Source of the DNA: Perilla frutescens
Lineage: Eukaryota > Streptophyta > Magnoliopsida > Lamiales > Lamiaceae
NCBI GenBank assembly: GCA_026008535.1
Contig: BRKX01000003.1
Span: 58,863,001-58,927,000 of the forward strand
Length of the DNA: 64,000 bases
Direction of reading: 5' to 3'
Both the position numbers and the translations under genes were made by a program. Under the pieces are notes generated by a model, which saw only the letters and a list, made by a program, of their open reading frames with translations, had not been told where the DNA came from and did not search any database. Numbering within the stretch: the first letter of the stretch is position 1; every line of letters starts with the position of its first letter. Positions 33,628-45,400 of the stretch are shown piece by piece.

Positions 33628-36600
33628 CTATTCATCTACAGCAGCTTGGCTCTTTGCAAATAGCTCAATACAATATGATTTCATGTACCTTGAACACATC
33701 CCAGGATCTATCACAGAGAAAGGTTTATCTGTTAGGAGGCATTCCAAGAATTTGATGCATATTACACCGCAATCAGAAAGGTTGGTCTGTTGTGGAGGGT
33801 GCTCGTATCTCACTAGATCCCACACCTTCTTTAGTCTTGGCTTTGGTAGCTTGTCCTTGTACACATCCAGAGCCTTAATGAGTAAGGGCACATTCCTGCA
33901 AAGAGGGGCGAACACTACCTTCGTATTATCCCAGTTAGTTTGGCCCGCAGACATTGAATCAAATATGAAAACCCGCTGCTCATTAAGGTCTATCATGTAG
34001 AGCACCCAGTGATTTTCGTTTATATGAGCAATTCCAAAAATGTGGTCCACCTCATACCAGTCTTTGCCACCTTGATGGGGGTACTTGCCCTCAACAAATG
34101 TCATGATCCTCTCTGGCACCTGATCCATGCTATCAGGCACCAATGTTTGCTGCAAATATCATTCGACAATCAATTGGCTTACAGAAGTATATGATCAGGG
34201 ACTATAATAGCTACTGTGTAGTGGCTATTCATATGGACTTACTATTCCAATAGACTCAATCAGTGTCCAATTTGTCTTAAACTGTTCTAGAAGTTGGAGT
34301 GAATATATGATCAGAAAATTCAACAACACGTCACAGTGCTGTATTTGACACAAAAGGTGACATAATGAATTGTAAAGGTAGACACATATCTTCTGGCACT
34401 CATGGATAAGACTTTAAACATACCTCATCACCGAGCCAACCTTTAGCTGTATGCAGATTAACAAACCACATCACGGATACTTCAGTCTTGCATTGCGTTG
34501 ATAACATGATTTTCCGGTCCCTGCGGCAGAAGCACAGTCATTAGACAAGGCAAATTGCATATTATTTACTTAAAAATGAGCAACGAAAATACTTCCGCAG
34601 ACATACGGGTTTTCCTTACGGCCTTTGGTGAACCACTCGTGGAATGGCTTCTCAATAGGCCACTCGTAGTCCTTGTGTGGCTCAAATATGTCCCACCTTA
34701 ACACCTTAATGACTTTAGCTTCATGAAGTTGCTTTGCATACATTTCTTCCCCCTAGTCTTCAGTTTTTTCGGGAGTGGCTCAACACAGATAGCTCCATAA
34801 TATGGTTCTGCACATCCTTCCACTTGATCAAACAACCTCTTCTTAACAGACACCTTTTCAGTCTCGTTATTGGGAGAGTTGTCTGGCTCATAAGCTGCTA
34901 TATCGGAGATTTCATACTCCGGTGAATGAGGCTCATTCATGTTTACTACCGCCACCGGGGATCCTCCAACTTCATGCTCTTGTTTTAAACTTGGCTCATT
35001 CATCTCTATTGGCACCTCCGGTATACCTCCAGCTTCATGCTCTTTCCTTAAATGTTGGAACCAATCTCCCTGCAAGACCTGGTCTATATTCTCCCACAAG
35101 CTCTTAATCTCATCAGCAGTTGGCAGAACTGTCCTCTCCACGAACGCAGCACCCTCACAGTCCTTCTTTGAAATCACCTTCAATGGATCAGTATGTCCAC
35201 CATCTCCACTTGGCCTCCCAACAGACCCAGCTCCCTCCAGGTCCTCATTTTCCTTTACTTTGTCAACGACATCCACCTCTTCATTGTGTCCACGTTTTTA
35301 GTAATCAGCACCACCATGGTCACTACCATTTTTACCATCAACCTCTTCCAAATTAAGGTCAGACTTGGGGCCGGCAGCATATTTTTCTGCGACCTCAGGG
35401 GGGAGATCGTTGTTCAGCCATTCTGCACATTCCCTTTGCACAGAACCAACACCCTCAAAGCTCCTTCTCATCTCAACAACACTTTTCTCTACAACAACAA
35501 TCCGGTCTACTGCGATCTGTAGCAAGACGTTCATTCCCTATTATGAACAATCAAACACCCTCAAATCAGCTCTATTACATCAAAAAATGATGAATGAAGG
35601 TCCGCACGCATTTCAAATATGGGGAGGACAATACCATCATAAGCTCTGACATCTTCTGCATATATATGGAGTATGTTTGCATCCTCGCATTCATTTTCTG
35701 ACATTCAACCTCACAATGAATAGGCTTGTGTTAACTAGGCAAACAAAATAGGGTTAAAGAAAACTGTCACACTAACCAATATAACTTTCTCAATCTTCTC
35801 AATGGAATTGCATTCACCATTTGAGTCTTCTGGCACTCTGGAAGATGAAGCCCCCGCGGCAGATCTCAACATCTTTCCCAATCTAGAAGCATTCTCTCTC
35901 CGAGACCTTCTTGCTGCAGAAGTCTCACCCTCTTTTCCCTTTCCCACTTCAGACACCTTATCTGCACCCTCTGGTTTCAACATATCATCAGTCTCCTCAT
36001 CCTCCTCATCCACCAGCTGCCGAATAATTGGTTGGCGCATATGCAATGACTCAACGTCCGATAGACCAGTAGCTCGCAATCGAGTTCTTTCTTCAGCAGA
36101 GAATTCAAAGTGCATCTGTCACAAACAATTGAGACATTAGCAGACAATTATAAGCATAGTAAAATTTAGATTTCTACAACAACTATCTCCTCAATTACCA
36201 CGCTTTGGACATCTTCACTCTGAAAAAAACCTAGCAGATGAGTATATTTGAAATATAAGTCAGTTGTCCACTGTTGGATCCGAGGAAAGGCCACTGTATC
36301 AACCAAACTAGCGCAGTGCCTTGCAATGAGGGGTATAACCTCGAATGCAAAAATCTGCAGAGTCAAATAGAACCCACAGACATCACTTGTAGGCCTGTCT
36401 GATCCTGGGGTCAGTCGGTCTACATTTCTGCGCGCGTCGAATGTCGACCGAACCAAGAAATCATAGGCCACCCTCCCCCATGGATATTGGTTCAAAACAT
36501 CTACATCGTCCACAAGATGCATGTAATCAAGTTCTATTGACTTCCACTTTTGGTCTCTGTTCAAAAGCAGGCCATAGACAACGTGCAGCAGGGCTAATTT

Positions 36601-37982
36601 TAAAACTAGACTCCCATTGCCCTTATTTTTTCGCTATAGTTCTCAAAATTTTTGTCAATCCTCGCAGCTTTCAACTTTCGCTCTCCTTGGAAAACATCTC
36701 GATGCATAATCGATGAAGTGGGCAGTCTCACAGTTTCTTTGAAACTCAACCCTGAGATGCTGAAGAACTCTTGTGGCCCTAATTCGATGATCTTATCATT
36801 AATATGGAAGGCCATTACATCCCTACGCTCGGATGCCTGATCTAGATGCTTCAGCATTAAGAAAATCAATTGCATTTGAGGCTGAATTGGCTTCACATTC
36901 AGGAGGTGACCAAAACACGTCCTTCTGAAAGCATCGAGATTCTTCAGGCTCAAACATTTACACACATCTTTCATCACATTATGCAACTGACCACGGGCAC
37001 TAAGGCGGCCACCTACAACTGCAATATAACATTCGGGACTCAAAACCAATTCTTCGGTCAGAATACAGAAACTATAAACTAATCAGTGGAAAAATAGGAT
37101 CAAATCAAACAATTTCTTTCCAACAATCAACAATCTCTGGACTAATGACTACAAAACTAAGATTGGGGATACAACAATGCAAATTCCACTATCTGCAATG
37201 GAATAACTGATAAAACTATGATCAAATCAGACATAATCTTTCCACATATTTCATTGGTTACCTCTAGTATAATGACTGCAAAAATCTAATCATATAAACT
37301 GGCATATTTGCACACAATATTCAATATCACTTAGGCAGTATGATAGAAAAAATGATCACATGTAACTCAATTCTTTCATTCAGAAACGACCTTACAAAGT
37401 ATGCACCAATACCATATGATCAAATGAAAGTCAATTCTCTCACAAAAGTATTGAATCTGTCTTACAAAGTATGAAAAAAAAATAGGCGCAATTATGGGTA
37501 CTTGACTTTCAGAATAATATTGAATCTATGAACAAATAAACTATGATCAAATCAACGCTTTCAGAATACTATTGAATACGCTTCACAATGCATGCAAAAG
37601 TCTTTCAGTATGATGAACTCAAATCAATACTTTCCACAGAAAATTGAATCTGCCTAACAAACAAAGTATGAAAGAGAGACTTATCAAAGGATAAAACAAC
37701 AGAAGCTTCAGAAACGATAGTCTACCCACTTCATGATAAAAACGTCAATTCCAGTTAAATCAAAGTAAGATAAAATGCCATAACTTTCAGAGACTGGGCA
37801 AAAACCCCTTCACGGTTAAAATTTCGCTCAAACAATATCAAATAACTACAAATTCACTAGACTTTAAAATGGAAGTAAAAAGACTCACCCTCCAAGTCAG
37901 GAAGCGTCTTCTTCCCCTTCTCCTTCGATTTGCCTTTCCCACCACTTTGTGGTGTGCTAACTGACCGGCACCCCGACGACAT
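33628..37982 (-). pseudogene. DUF1985-ULP1 (C48) SUMO-protease-like gene of the MULE, eight exons, broken
   Basis: Minus-strand exons by splice consensus and phase: 37889-37982, 36199-37078, 35777-36115, 35635-35709, 34607-35537, 34424-34520, 34243-34338, 33628-34149. The start MSSGCRSVST leads to a Lys-rich leader. Exon 2 holds the DUF1985-type region (LVLSPECYIAV, FGHLLNVKPIQPQ, ELGPQEFFSISGLSF, YPWGRVAYDFLV). Exons 3-5 are charged and low in complexity. Exons 6-8 form the cysteine protease: VMWFVNLHTAKGWLGDE, then His in NENHWVLYMID, Asp in VFIFDSMSAG, and Cys in TNLSDCGVICIKF, so the H-D-C triad is intact. Three lesions break it: a 1-nt shift in an A run near 36625, an in-frame TAA at 35298-35300, and a 1-nt shift near 34745. 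Such proteins are thought to cleave SUMO-type conjugates. Here the gene is a relic. Confidence 0.85.
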
Positions 37983-38228
37983 TACGTTACCACTTCTTCT
38001 CTCTATTACACAAGAAAGTTAAAGAAAAAGTAAAAAATGCAAGTGTATTTTTTTCGAAAGATGTTAACGGAACCAAAGCCTAGTATATATTACAGAAACT
38101 CATCGATTCAAACCGAAAAAAAAATTATAAATAAGGTTGTGGCAGTCTCGACCCTACAGAACGTCAACCGTCAACAACCGATCACGATGAAATGGTAGAG
38201 CTTCGGCAGAAAAGGATGAGTGAGGTAT

Positions 38229-38262
38229 AGAGAGAGAGAGAGATAGAGAGAGAGAGAGATCG
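38229..38262. repeat. (GA)n microsatellite
   Basis: GA repeat with a few interruptions, upstream of the ULP1 gene inside the MULE. Confidence 0.85.
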
Positions 38263-38496
38263 ATGAGAAGAAAATGAACCGTCGCTTTCTTTTTTGGGTT
38301 TTTTGAATTCGAGCTTAGCGGTACCCGCGATTTCATAATCCTTATTTTAGCTTAATAGTATCTTAATACCATATGTTAAAACTAAACATAAAACATATTA
38401 TGTCGTATAAAATAAATATTAATCAGTAGTAATCTTGTTCGAGACGGCGTGGGAAACCTGCACATAGCCAATGATTAGAAGGTATCCAAAAAATTA

Positions 38497-38866
38497 GGGT
38501 TTTCTCTGTAAATCTCCAGAAAATCCTATTAATAGAACAAACAATCTCTGAAAATTCTGAAAACATGGGGATCTGGACGAACTCATTGCGCTCTATATCC
38601 TGGATGACTTGCCGACGTGAAAAAAATCCGGTAGGGACACCGGAATCGGAAAGCATTACAGCTGCCGACGTACATGGTGGGGCCCATTCATCTATCCAGT
38701 CATTAGTGCGAAAAGTGCTTCAATAGCTGTTGAGCGTATATCTGTAAAAATACACCGTATTTTGGATTTTCGGGCTACAAAAAAAAGGAAAAAGAAAATT
38801 AAAAGCCATGTCCACGCGTCGGCAGGGGACACCCCCGGGTATTACCCGGGGGGTAGCATATAATTT
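38497..38866 (-). repeat. Right TIR of the giant MULE
   Basis: 370 bp, reverse complement of 26274-26664 with few differences. It lacks the 21-bp segment of the left arm and shares the GC palindrome at the tip. Confidence 0.93.
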
Positions 38867-39290
38867 AGAGCTGCCGTCGGTTGTAATAAATCTGCATCAC
38901 ACCCATGTCAGCTTTGGGAAGATTGAGGAGGGATTTCTTTAAAGATTTCCATTCACACGTAAATGTGGCATTAATAAATTCATTTTGAGGGTTTTATTTT
39001 TATTACTATCTGCCTTCTATAGATATATGTTTAAATAATTTTAAGCAAATGACCGAAATATATTAAGGGTGAAATTTAAATCTAGAAAAAATATAATAAA
39101 ATTGGGGTAGACAAGTAAGATTTAAAACTTAGTAGTTATTTAGATAATCTGTACTTACCTTACACAATACCCATGGATGAGACTCACAAAATTTGAAAAA
39201 ACTTACAATTTCTATCAATTTCTATACTTACAGAATTCAATATGCAGAGAATATTTTTAAACTTACACAATCTGATGTCTCAATCGTACC
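38867..39290. other. Intergenic DNA right of the giant MULE
   Basis: AT-rich, no gene or element boundary seen. Confidence 0.4.
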
Positions 39291-39640
39291 AAAAATCACG
39301 ACTAATTTAAAATGGCTACGATGAATTTTTACCGAAATCTATGATTAATTGCAAGAGGCTATGATTAATTAAATATATATATATATATATACAATTAATT
39401 TAAATATTTCTAAGATTAATTTTATAAAAAAACCAATGGCTGCGATTAATTTTATAAAAAGTCGTGATTAATTTAAAATGACTACAATTAATAAATAAAA
39501 GTTACGATTAATTGAAAATGGCTACGATTAATTTAAAAGCTAAGATCGTAGGCCATTATGCTATAACTAATTGTAGGTCATTTTGCTATAATTGCAAGCC
39601 ATTTTTCTATAATTAACCGTAGGCTATTTTTCTATGACTA
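39290..39640. repeat. Short GGCTACGATTAATT-type repeat array, both orientations
   Basis: At least seven variants of ggctacgattaattt (39310-39540) are followed by inverted variants such as attaaccgtaggc and aattgtaggtca (39555-39630). The inverted pairs could form one large imperfect foldback. An (AT)n tract lies near 39370. Confidence 0.6.
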
Positions 39641-39643
39641 AAA

Positions 39644-39670
39644 CTAGTATATCATCTGTGCGATGCACAG
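39644..39670 (-). mobile_element. Helitron 3' terminus, minus strand
   Basis: Perfect hairpin CTGTGC-GAT-GCACAG at 39656-39670 with CTAG at 39644-39647 and the target T beyond it on the minus strand. Same hairpin core (GTGCGATGCAC) as the ends at 10440 and 59369. The body would extend right; its 5' end was not located. Confidence 0.65.
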
Positions 39671-41421
39671 GGATGTTATTAAAAAAAATATATTTATGTA
39701 TAATGATAAAATTATATTCAATCATGAATTTAGCATATAAATATATGAATTATATCGTTTGAATTATAAATTACTTACGTATTTTTCATTCTTGGAGAAA
39801 TGGAGAAATCAATTTTGGCGGCTCTAGTCGTGCTAAAAACACCCAAGTTGGTGTAAAATTGAAAAGGTAAAGTCCTGACTGCCCAATTGGTCTTGACAAC
39901 GATTAATCGGCCAATTAGGCACAAATATTTTTTTTCAGTTTTTTTAAATATTTTTATTCAAAATATGATTAAATAAAAATTTTGAGGTTTTCCACCATTT
40001 TATACAACAATCTACATCCCAATGTTTCAATCTACAATCAATGTGGGATTTAGAAAAATTAGAAAAAGATGAACTCTTTAACTCTTTTATACGACCTACA
40101 TCCCAATATTTCAATATACAACCGATGTGAGATGTATGGTAAGTGAAATTTATATGTAAATAGCAATATGTAAGAAGTAAAATATTATAAAAAAATAAAA
40201 ATATTTAGGCGAAGACAATCTAAATGAATTTTATATGTTATTATATGTAACTTTATTAACTCATTTGTGGAGAAACAAAACATCATCATCCAGATGATTG
40301 ATATATTACTTTAGAACTTCATAAATCTACACACGTGCACACACACAAATGAGGAATGATAGAAAAAAAAATATTTTTTATTAAAAAAGTCAAATACATT
40401 ATCTTTAAAGATTTTAACTCATTAAAAGATTTTGGATGTGGATGTTGAATTTTTTAATATATTTAATTAACTTAAAAATTAAAATTATTTTAAATTAATA
40501 TAGTTAAAATATTTTATTATATTTGTTTAATATATTTAATTCAATCTTAATTCAAAAATATTTAATTTCTAAAAGTTTAAAATGTATCGTATTAAATTGA
40601 TAAAATCGAATATCAAATATTATACCTGATCTCAATTTGCAGAGATCATTGTTGGGTCTCACAATTCATAATTTGTTCATATACAATATTATTTCTTTGT
40701 TTTTCAATGTGGGATAAATTTTGGTTAAAATTAAAATATATAAGTTTTAACTATTTAAAACATCTTTAAAGTTGAAAACTTAAATATGATAACTTGAAAA
40801 TCTTAAAATTAAAGAACACTTGCATTGTCTGACAAATAAAAAAATATAATTGATATTTATTAGTGAAATCCGATTATTTTGTACATTGTTTGACTCTTTT
40901 AGCGAACTTCGATTATTAATACATATTTGGTGTTTTCCAGAAGAAAAATAAATCCATTGACTCTTCGATGTAAGATATATTTAGTTTGAAAAAATAAATA
41001 TATAAGAGTTAATTATTTAAAATATTAATATATTTAAATTTGAATATATATCTAAAATTTTGAATTCAAATAAATTTATTATATTTTTTTAATATATTTA
41101 AATGAATTTTTCAAAATAAGATAGTTTGTTAATATTGCAAAACAACATTTGTTGGTTCTTCGATGTTGGATAAATTTAATTTAAAGAATTAAATATATAC
41201 TTTTTAATTGTTTAGAATATATATATATTTTTAACCAAAATTAAAAATACCATTAAGAAGATAATCACAGAAAATGTTAAGAAGACCACCCACAAAACTT
41301 GAAGTGTTAACCCAACAATGAGGACTAGAAAATCAAGAAAAAAACCCTAGCTAGATGATGAGCCCATGCTGGCATTATGACAAACATGATACATTGCAAG
41401 AATACCAATTAGCCAGTAATA
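39671..41421. other. AT-rich DNA with dispersed short repeats
   Basis: Phrases of the type gatgtgggataaattt...ttaaaatatataagtttttaa recur near 40130, 40706, 40968 and 41163. No gene. Possibly Helitron body. Confidence 0.4.
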
Positions 41422-41426
41422 TATGT

Positions 41427-42349
41427 TGTTAGTGCCACTGCATGCACTAAGTTTTTGTGTTGTTAAATTGGCGAGATATGTTCGACAATGTGTGCCTGGG
41501 TATGTCCCACGAAGATTTGTTTTCCGCTGTGCATGAAAAGAAAGAACAGTTGGTGAACTGTTCCAGAGTATGTCCTAGACAGAACCATGGACACTCTATT
41601 TATGGCAGTTTCCTTGTTAGAAAGATCTTGCGCCAAACCAGTTTGGAAGGTCAAGATAAATTCGTTTTACTGCCTTGTGGTGTAGATCCGGTGCTGAATT
41701 AACCCTCCTACACATGAGAAGTATCTACACACGTTTGGAAGGCCACAAACCACTTACCTAGTTGGCGGAAAGTAAGAGATTGACGCCAAGCTAAAGAGAA
41801 GTCTATATATGAAGACCGATTTGTGCAGCAATCGGTACCACTGATATTTTGGTCAGATTCTAGTGTTAGAATCAGTTTGTGGTCGTTTTTGTAACTAGTA
41901 GTTGTTCATTAAAACGTTCAACGTGATAGACTAGTATTGAGTGTTTACGAGTGAAACACGTGAGGGGATTTTTTATTCCGTTTTGTACGCAATCTCGGGA
42001 GAGATTGTAAGTTGAAGTCGTGGGTAGCTAGAGGGAGTCTAGTGTCACGGTTGTGAGGGGATCTTACAACTTTCGACTAGTGAAAGAGTTCGTAGAGAAG
42101 AACGGGTAGCATAAGACGGGAGGCTTGTATGTGTAATATCCCCAATACACTCAACGAAGGAGTACCAGTCGAATCTTCAAGTTTGGGAGCAATCCCCCCA
42201 GAGTAGGTTGGTTGAACCGAACTGGGTTATCATCTCGTGCGTTTTTACTGCTTTATTTATTTATGTTCTTGCATCTGTCTCACACATATCACAGAACAAT
42301 TTCTAAGCAGTTTACTAAAAATGTTTAAAGCACGGAATACTATTTTTCA
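41427..42349 (+). repeat. Copia 5' LTR
   Basis: 923 bp with TG...CA ends, same length as the 3' LTR. Contains one copy of the TGTCNNNGACA motif (41571-41581). Confidence 0.95.
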
Positions 42350-42351
42350 AT

Positions 42352-42363
42352 TGGTATCAGAGC
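42352..42363 (+). promoter_or_regulatory. Primer-binding site for initiator tRNA-Met (copia)
   Basis: TGGTATCAGAGC, two bases after the 5' LTR. Confidence 0.9.
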
Positions 42364-42428
42364 GGGTTGCCTGTATTCAGGGTTGATCTTGGGGTATTAA
42401 TCCGTGTTATTTTGTTATTTTTGCCGAG

Positions 42429-45400
42429 ATGGACTCGATGAAAGAGGGAGCTTCGACGGTGCGACCTCCGCTCCTTGATGGCAATAATTATGCCTATTGG
42501 AAAGCTCGTATGACAGCTTTCATTCACTCAATTGATGAACGTGCCTGGAAGATGGTGACTGAAGGGTGGAAGCCTCCTACCAAGAAGGATGAGAAAGGCA
42601 AAGTGGTGCTGAAGCCAGAAGAAGAGTTTGACGATGCTGATTATCTGATCATGGGGCTGAATGCTAAAGCCATGAATGCCATTTTTTCTGCAGTAGACAT
42701 GAACGTGTTCAAACTCATCTCCACATGTGACAAGGCAAAGGATGCATGGGATATCCTTCAAACTGTTTTCGAAGGAACAAGCAGTGTTCGTGCATCTCGT
42801 ATGCAGCTCCTCACTACCAGATTTGAAAACCTTCAAATGGATGAAGGTGAAAAGCTTGTTGATTTCAACGTCAAGATTTATGACATAGCTAATGAAAGCT
42901 TTGCACTTGGTGATGCCATCTCGGAGGAGAAACTTGTGCGGAAAGTTCTACGATCTCTTCCTAAGAGATTTGCATATAAAGTCACGGCGATAGAAGAGGC
43001 CAAGGACGTGAGCAAGATGAAGTTACAGGAGCTGATGAGGTCCCTGAGGACTTTTGAAATGGGACTAACAGACGAAGAGACAGTTCAGAAGAAAAGCATA
43101 GCTTTTCAAGCCGGCCCCAGTGCTGATGATCCAAGTCATGTCTCTGACAAAAATGATCTGGCTAAGTCAATTGCCCTTCTGACAAAGAATTTCTCAAAAT
43201 TTATCAAACGTTATGAGAAGTCTTCATGGAATAATTCTGTCAAGAACAGATTCTCCAAATCTCAGAGATCTAAAGATGAAGATTTGATTGATGAAAAACA
43301 GAAGGAGGTCAAGTGTAGAGAATGTGGGGGTCTTGGGCACTATCAAGCTGAATGTGCTAACACCTTAAAGAAGAAGAATAAATCCTACAGTTCCACTCTT
43401 AGTGAAAGTGATGATCCAGATGATAGTGGGAGTGATGAAGAATGCGTGAGCAACCATATTGCTTTCATGACACATTCTAACAAAGAACATGTGTCTAATT
43501 CTGTCTCTGACAGACATAATGACAATGTTTCGGAAAGCAGTGATGATGAAGAATTCACTGAAGAGTCTGCCATAGAAGCTTACAAAAAGCTTTGTGAGAG
43601 CTGGATCATGGTGGTTAAAGTCAATGAAGAGCTGATGAAAGAGAATGGTGATCTCATTAAAGAGAGAGATTGTTTGTCCACGCGCCTCAGTGAATTGCAG
43701 AATGATCTTCAACATTCCAGAAATAACTCGCACTCTCAGAATGGTGAACTGCTTCATCTTAAGAAGCTTGTTAAGATGATGAACTCTGGATCATCTCAGC
43801 TCGATGACATCCTTTCTAAAGGAAAAAGTCCGCAGGACCATACAGGTCTTGGATACACTGGTGGGAAATTTTCCGATCGTTTCTGTCAAGGACAAACATC
43901 TGGAAAGCATGATGAATCTGTTCCAGAACCTGAATTTAAATCAGAGATCAAGCAGCCACAGCCTCCAAAGTAACAGCCTCAAAAGAATGGAATTGTCTGC
44001 CACTATTGTGAAAAACCTGGTCACATTCGACCATACTGTAGGTACTTCATCAATGATCTCAGAAGAATGAGGAGGAAAGGTCAATCTCAGAATGACCTAA
44101 ATTTCAGAAGTCAATATGTGCGAAACAGATCCTGGAACCGTCACAGGAACTATGTGGTTCACACTGCCCTCAATATTCACGCAAAGAGCAGCTGGTACCT
44201 TGACAGCGGATGCTCGCGACACATGACTGGAGATGCCAGTATGTTGAAGAATATCCAAAATGATTGTTCTTATCAATCCGTTACCTTTGGAGACGGTGTT
44301 AAGGGAAGAGTTCTTGGCCGTGGTCATCTAAATGTTGAAGGGATGCCCAACTTGGAGGATGTTTTGCTTGTTGAAGGACTGAAAGCTAACTTAATTAACA
44401 TAAGTCAACTCTGTGATCAAGGTCTCTTGGTTCATTTTACTAGAGACAAATGTCTTGTGAAGAACAAAAAATGTGTGCTACTCATGGATGGAGACAGATC
44501 AAGGGACAATTGTTACCTTCTCAACATGAAAGGTAATTGCTTCAGAACTCAACTTGATGAAGCAAACATATGGCATGAAAAGCTCGGCCATGTGAGTTAC
44601 AGAAACATGCAGCGACTCTTGAAGACAAAAGCTGTGTATGGAGTTACGAAGTTTAATTTTAATCGTAGCAAAATTTGTGGGCCATGTCAAGTGGGAAAAC
44701 AGATTCATACATCACATAAATCTGTTAAGAAGATTACCACCTCAAAACCCTTGGAGCTGTTGCATATGGATTTGATGGGGCCTGTTCAAACTGAAAGTAT
44801 TGGACGGAAGAAGTTTATTTTTATGTGTGTGGATGATTTCACATGATTCACCTGGGTGGAGTTCCTTAGAGATAAGGGAGAAACTTTTGAGACATTCAAA
44901 AATCTTTGTCTCAAGCTTGAACTAGAGAAGGCAACAGCTGTGATGAGAATTCGAAGTGATCATGGTCGTGAATTTGAAAATGCTTACTTCAAATATTTTT
45001 GTGAAGAAAAAAGTATTGCTCAGGAGTTTTCTGCGCCAAAAACGCCTCAACAAAATGGTGTTGTTGAGAGGAAAAATCGGACTCTTCAAGAAATGAGCCG
45101 AGTCATGTTGAAGGCAAAATCTGTCCCTGACAATCTATGGGCTGAAGCTGTGAATACAGCATGTCATGTTATTAATCGGGTGTATTTCAGACCCAAGACT
45201 AGAGTTACTCCCTATGAGCTGTGGAAAGGGAAGAAACCAAATTTAAAGTACTTTCACATCTTCGGAAGCACTTGTTATATGTTAAGAGACTGAGAGCAGC
45301 TTGGCAAGTTTGATGCCAAAAGAGATGAATGCATTTTTCTCGGATATTCGAGAAATAGTCGGGCCTATCGAGTGTTCAACAAGAGGACCAAGACGGTGAT

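Larger units (their letters stand above)
26274..38866. mobile_element. Giant Mutator-like element (MULE) carrying transposase, ULP1 and three Myb/SANT-like genes
   Basis: The element is 12,593 bp between inverted repeats 26274-26664 and 38497-38866. Plus-strand content in order: a FAR1/MULE-type transposase (27326-29825, broken) and three tandem two-exon Myb/SANT-like genes (30162-30924, 31338-31921, 32270-32865). On the minus strand, converging on them, is an 8-exon DUF1985-ULP1 protease gene (33628-37982, broken). ULP1-bearing MULEs are known in plants (the Kaonashi group). The three Myb/SANT-like genes are not something I recognise from that group. No convincing 9-11-bp target duplication was found at the ends (left flank CGTTAGGGC, right flank AGAGCTGCC), so the exact termini are uncertain by a few bases. 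Confidence 0.9.

Noticed and set aside
33596..36140. Plus-strand open frames opposite the ULP1 gene
   Set aside because: Antisense shadows of the exons; the minus strand carries the protease motifs and splice sites.
41457..41702. 81-codon open frame, repeated at 50201-50446
   Set aside because: Duplicated only because it lies in the copia LTRs; not placed after a plausible leader and no known domain.
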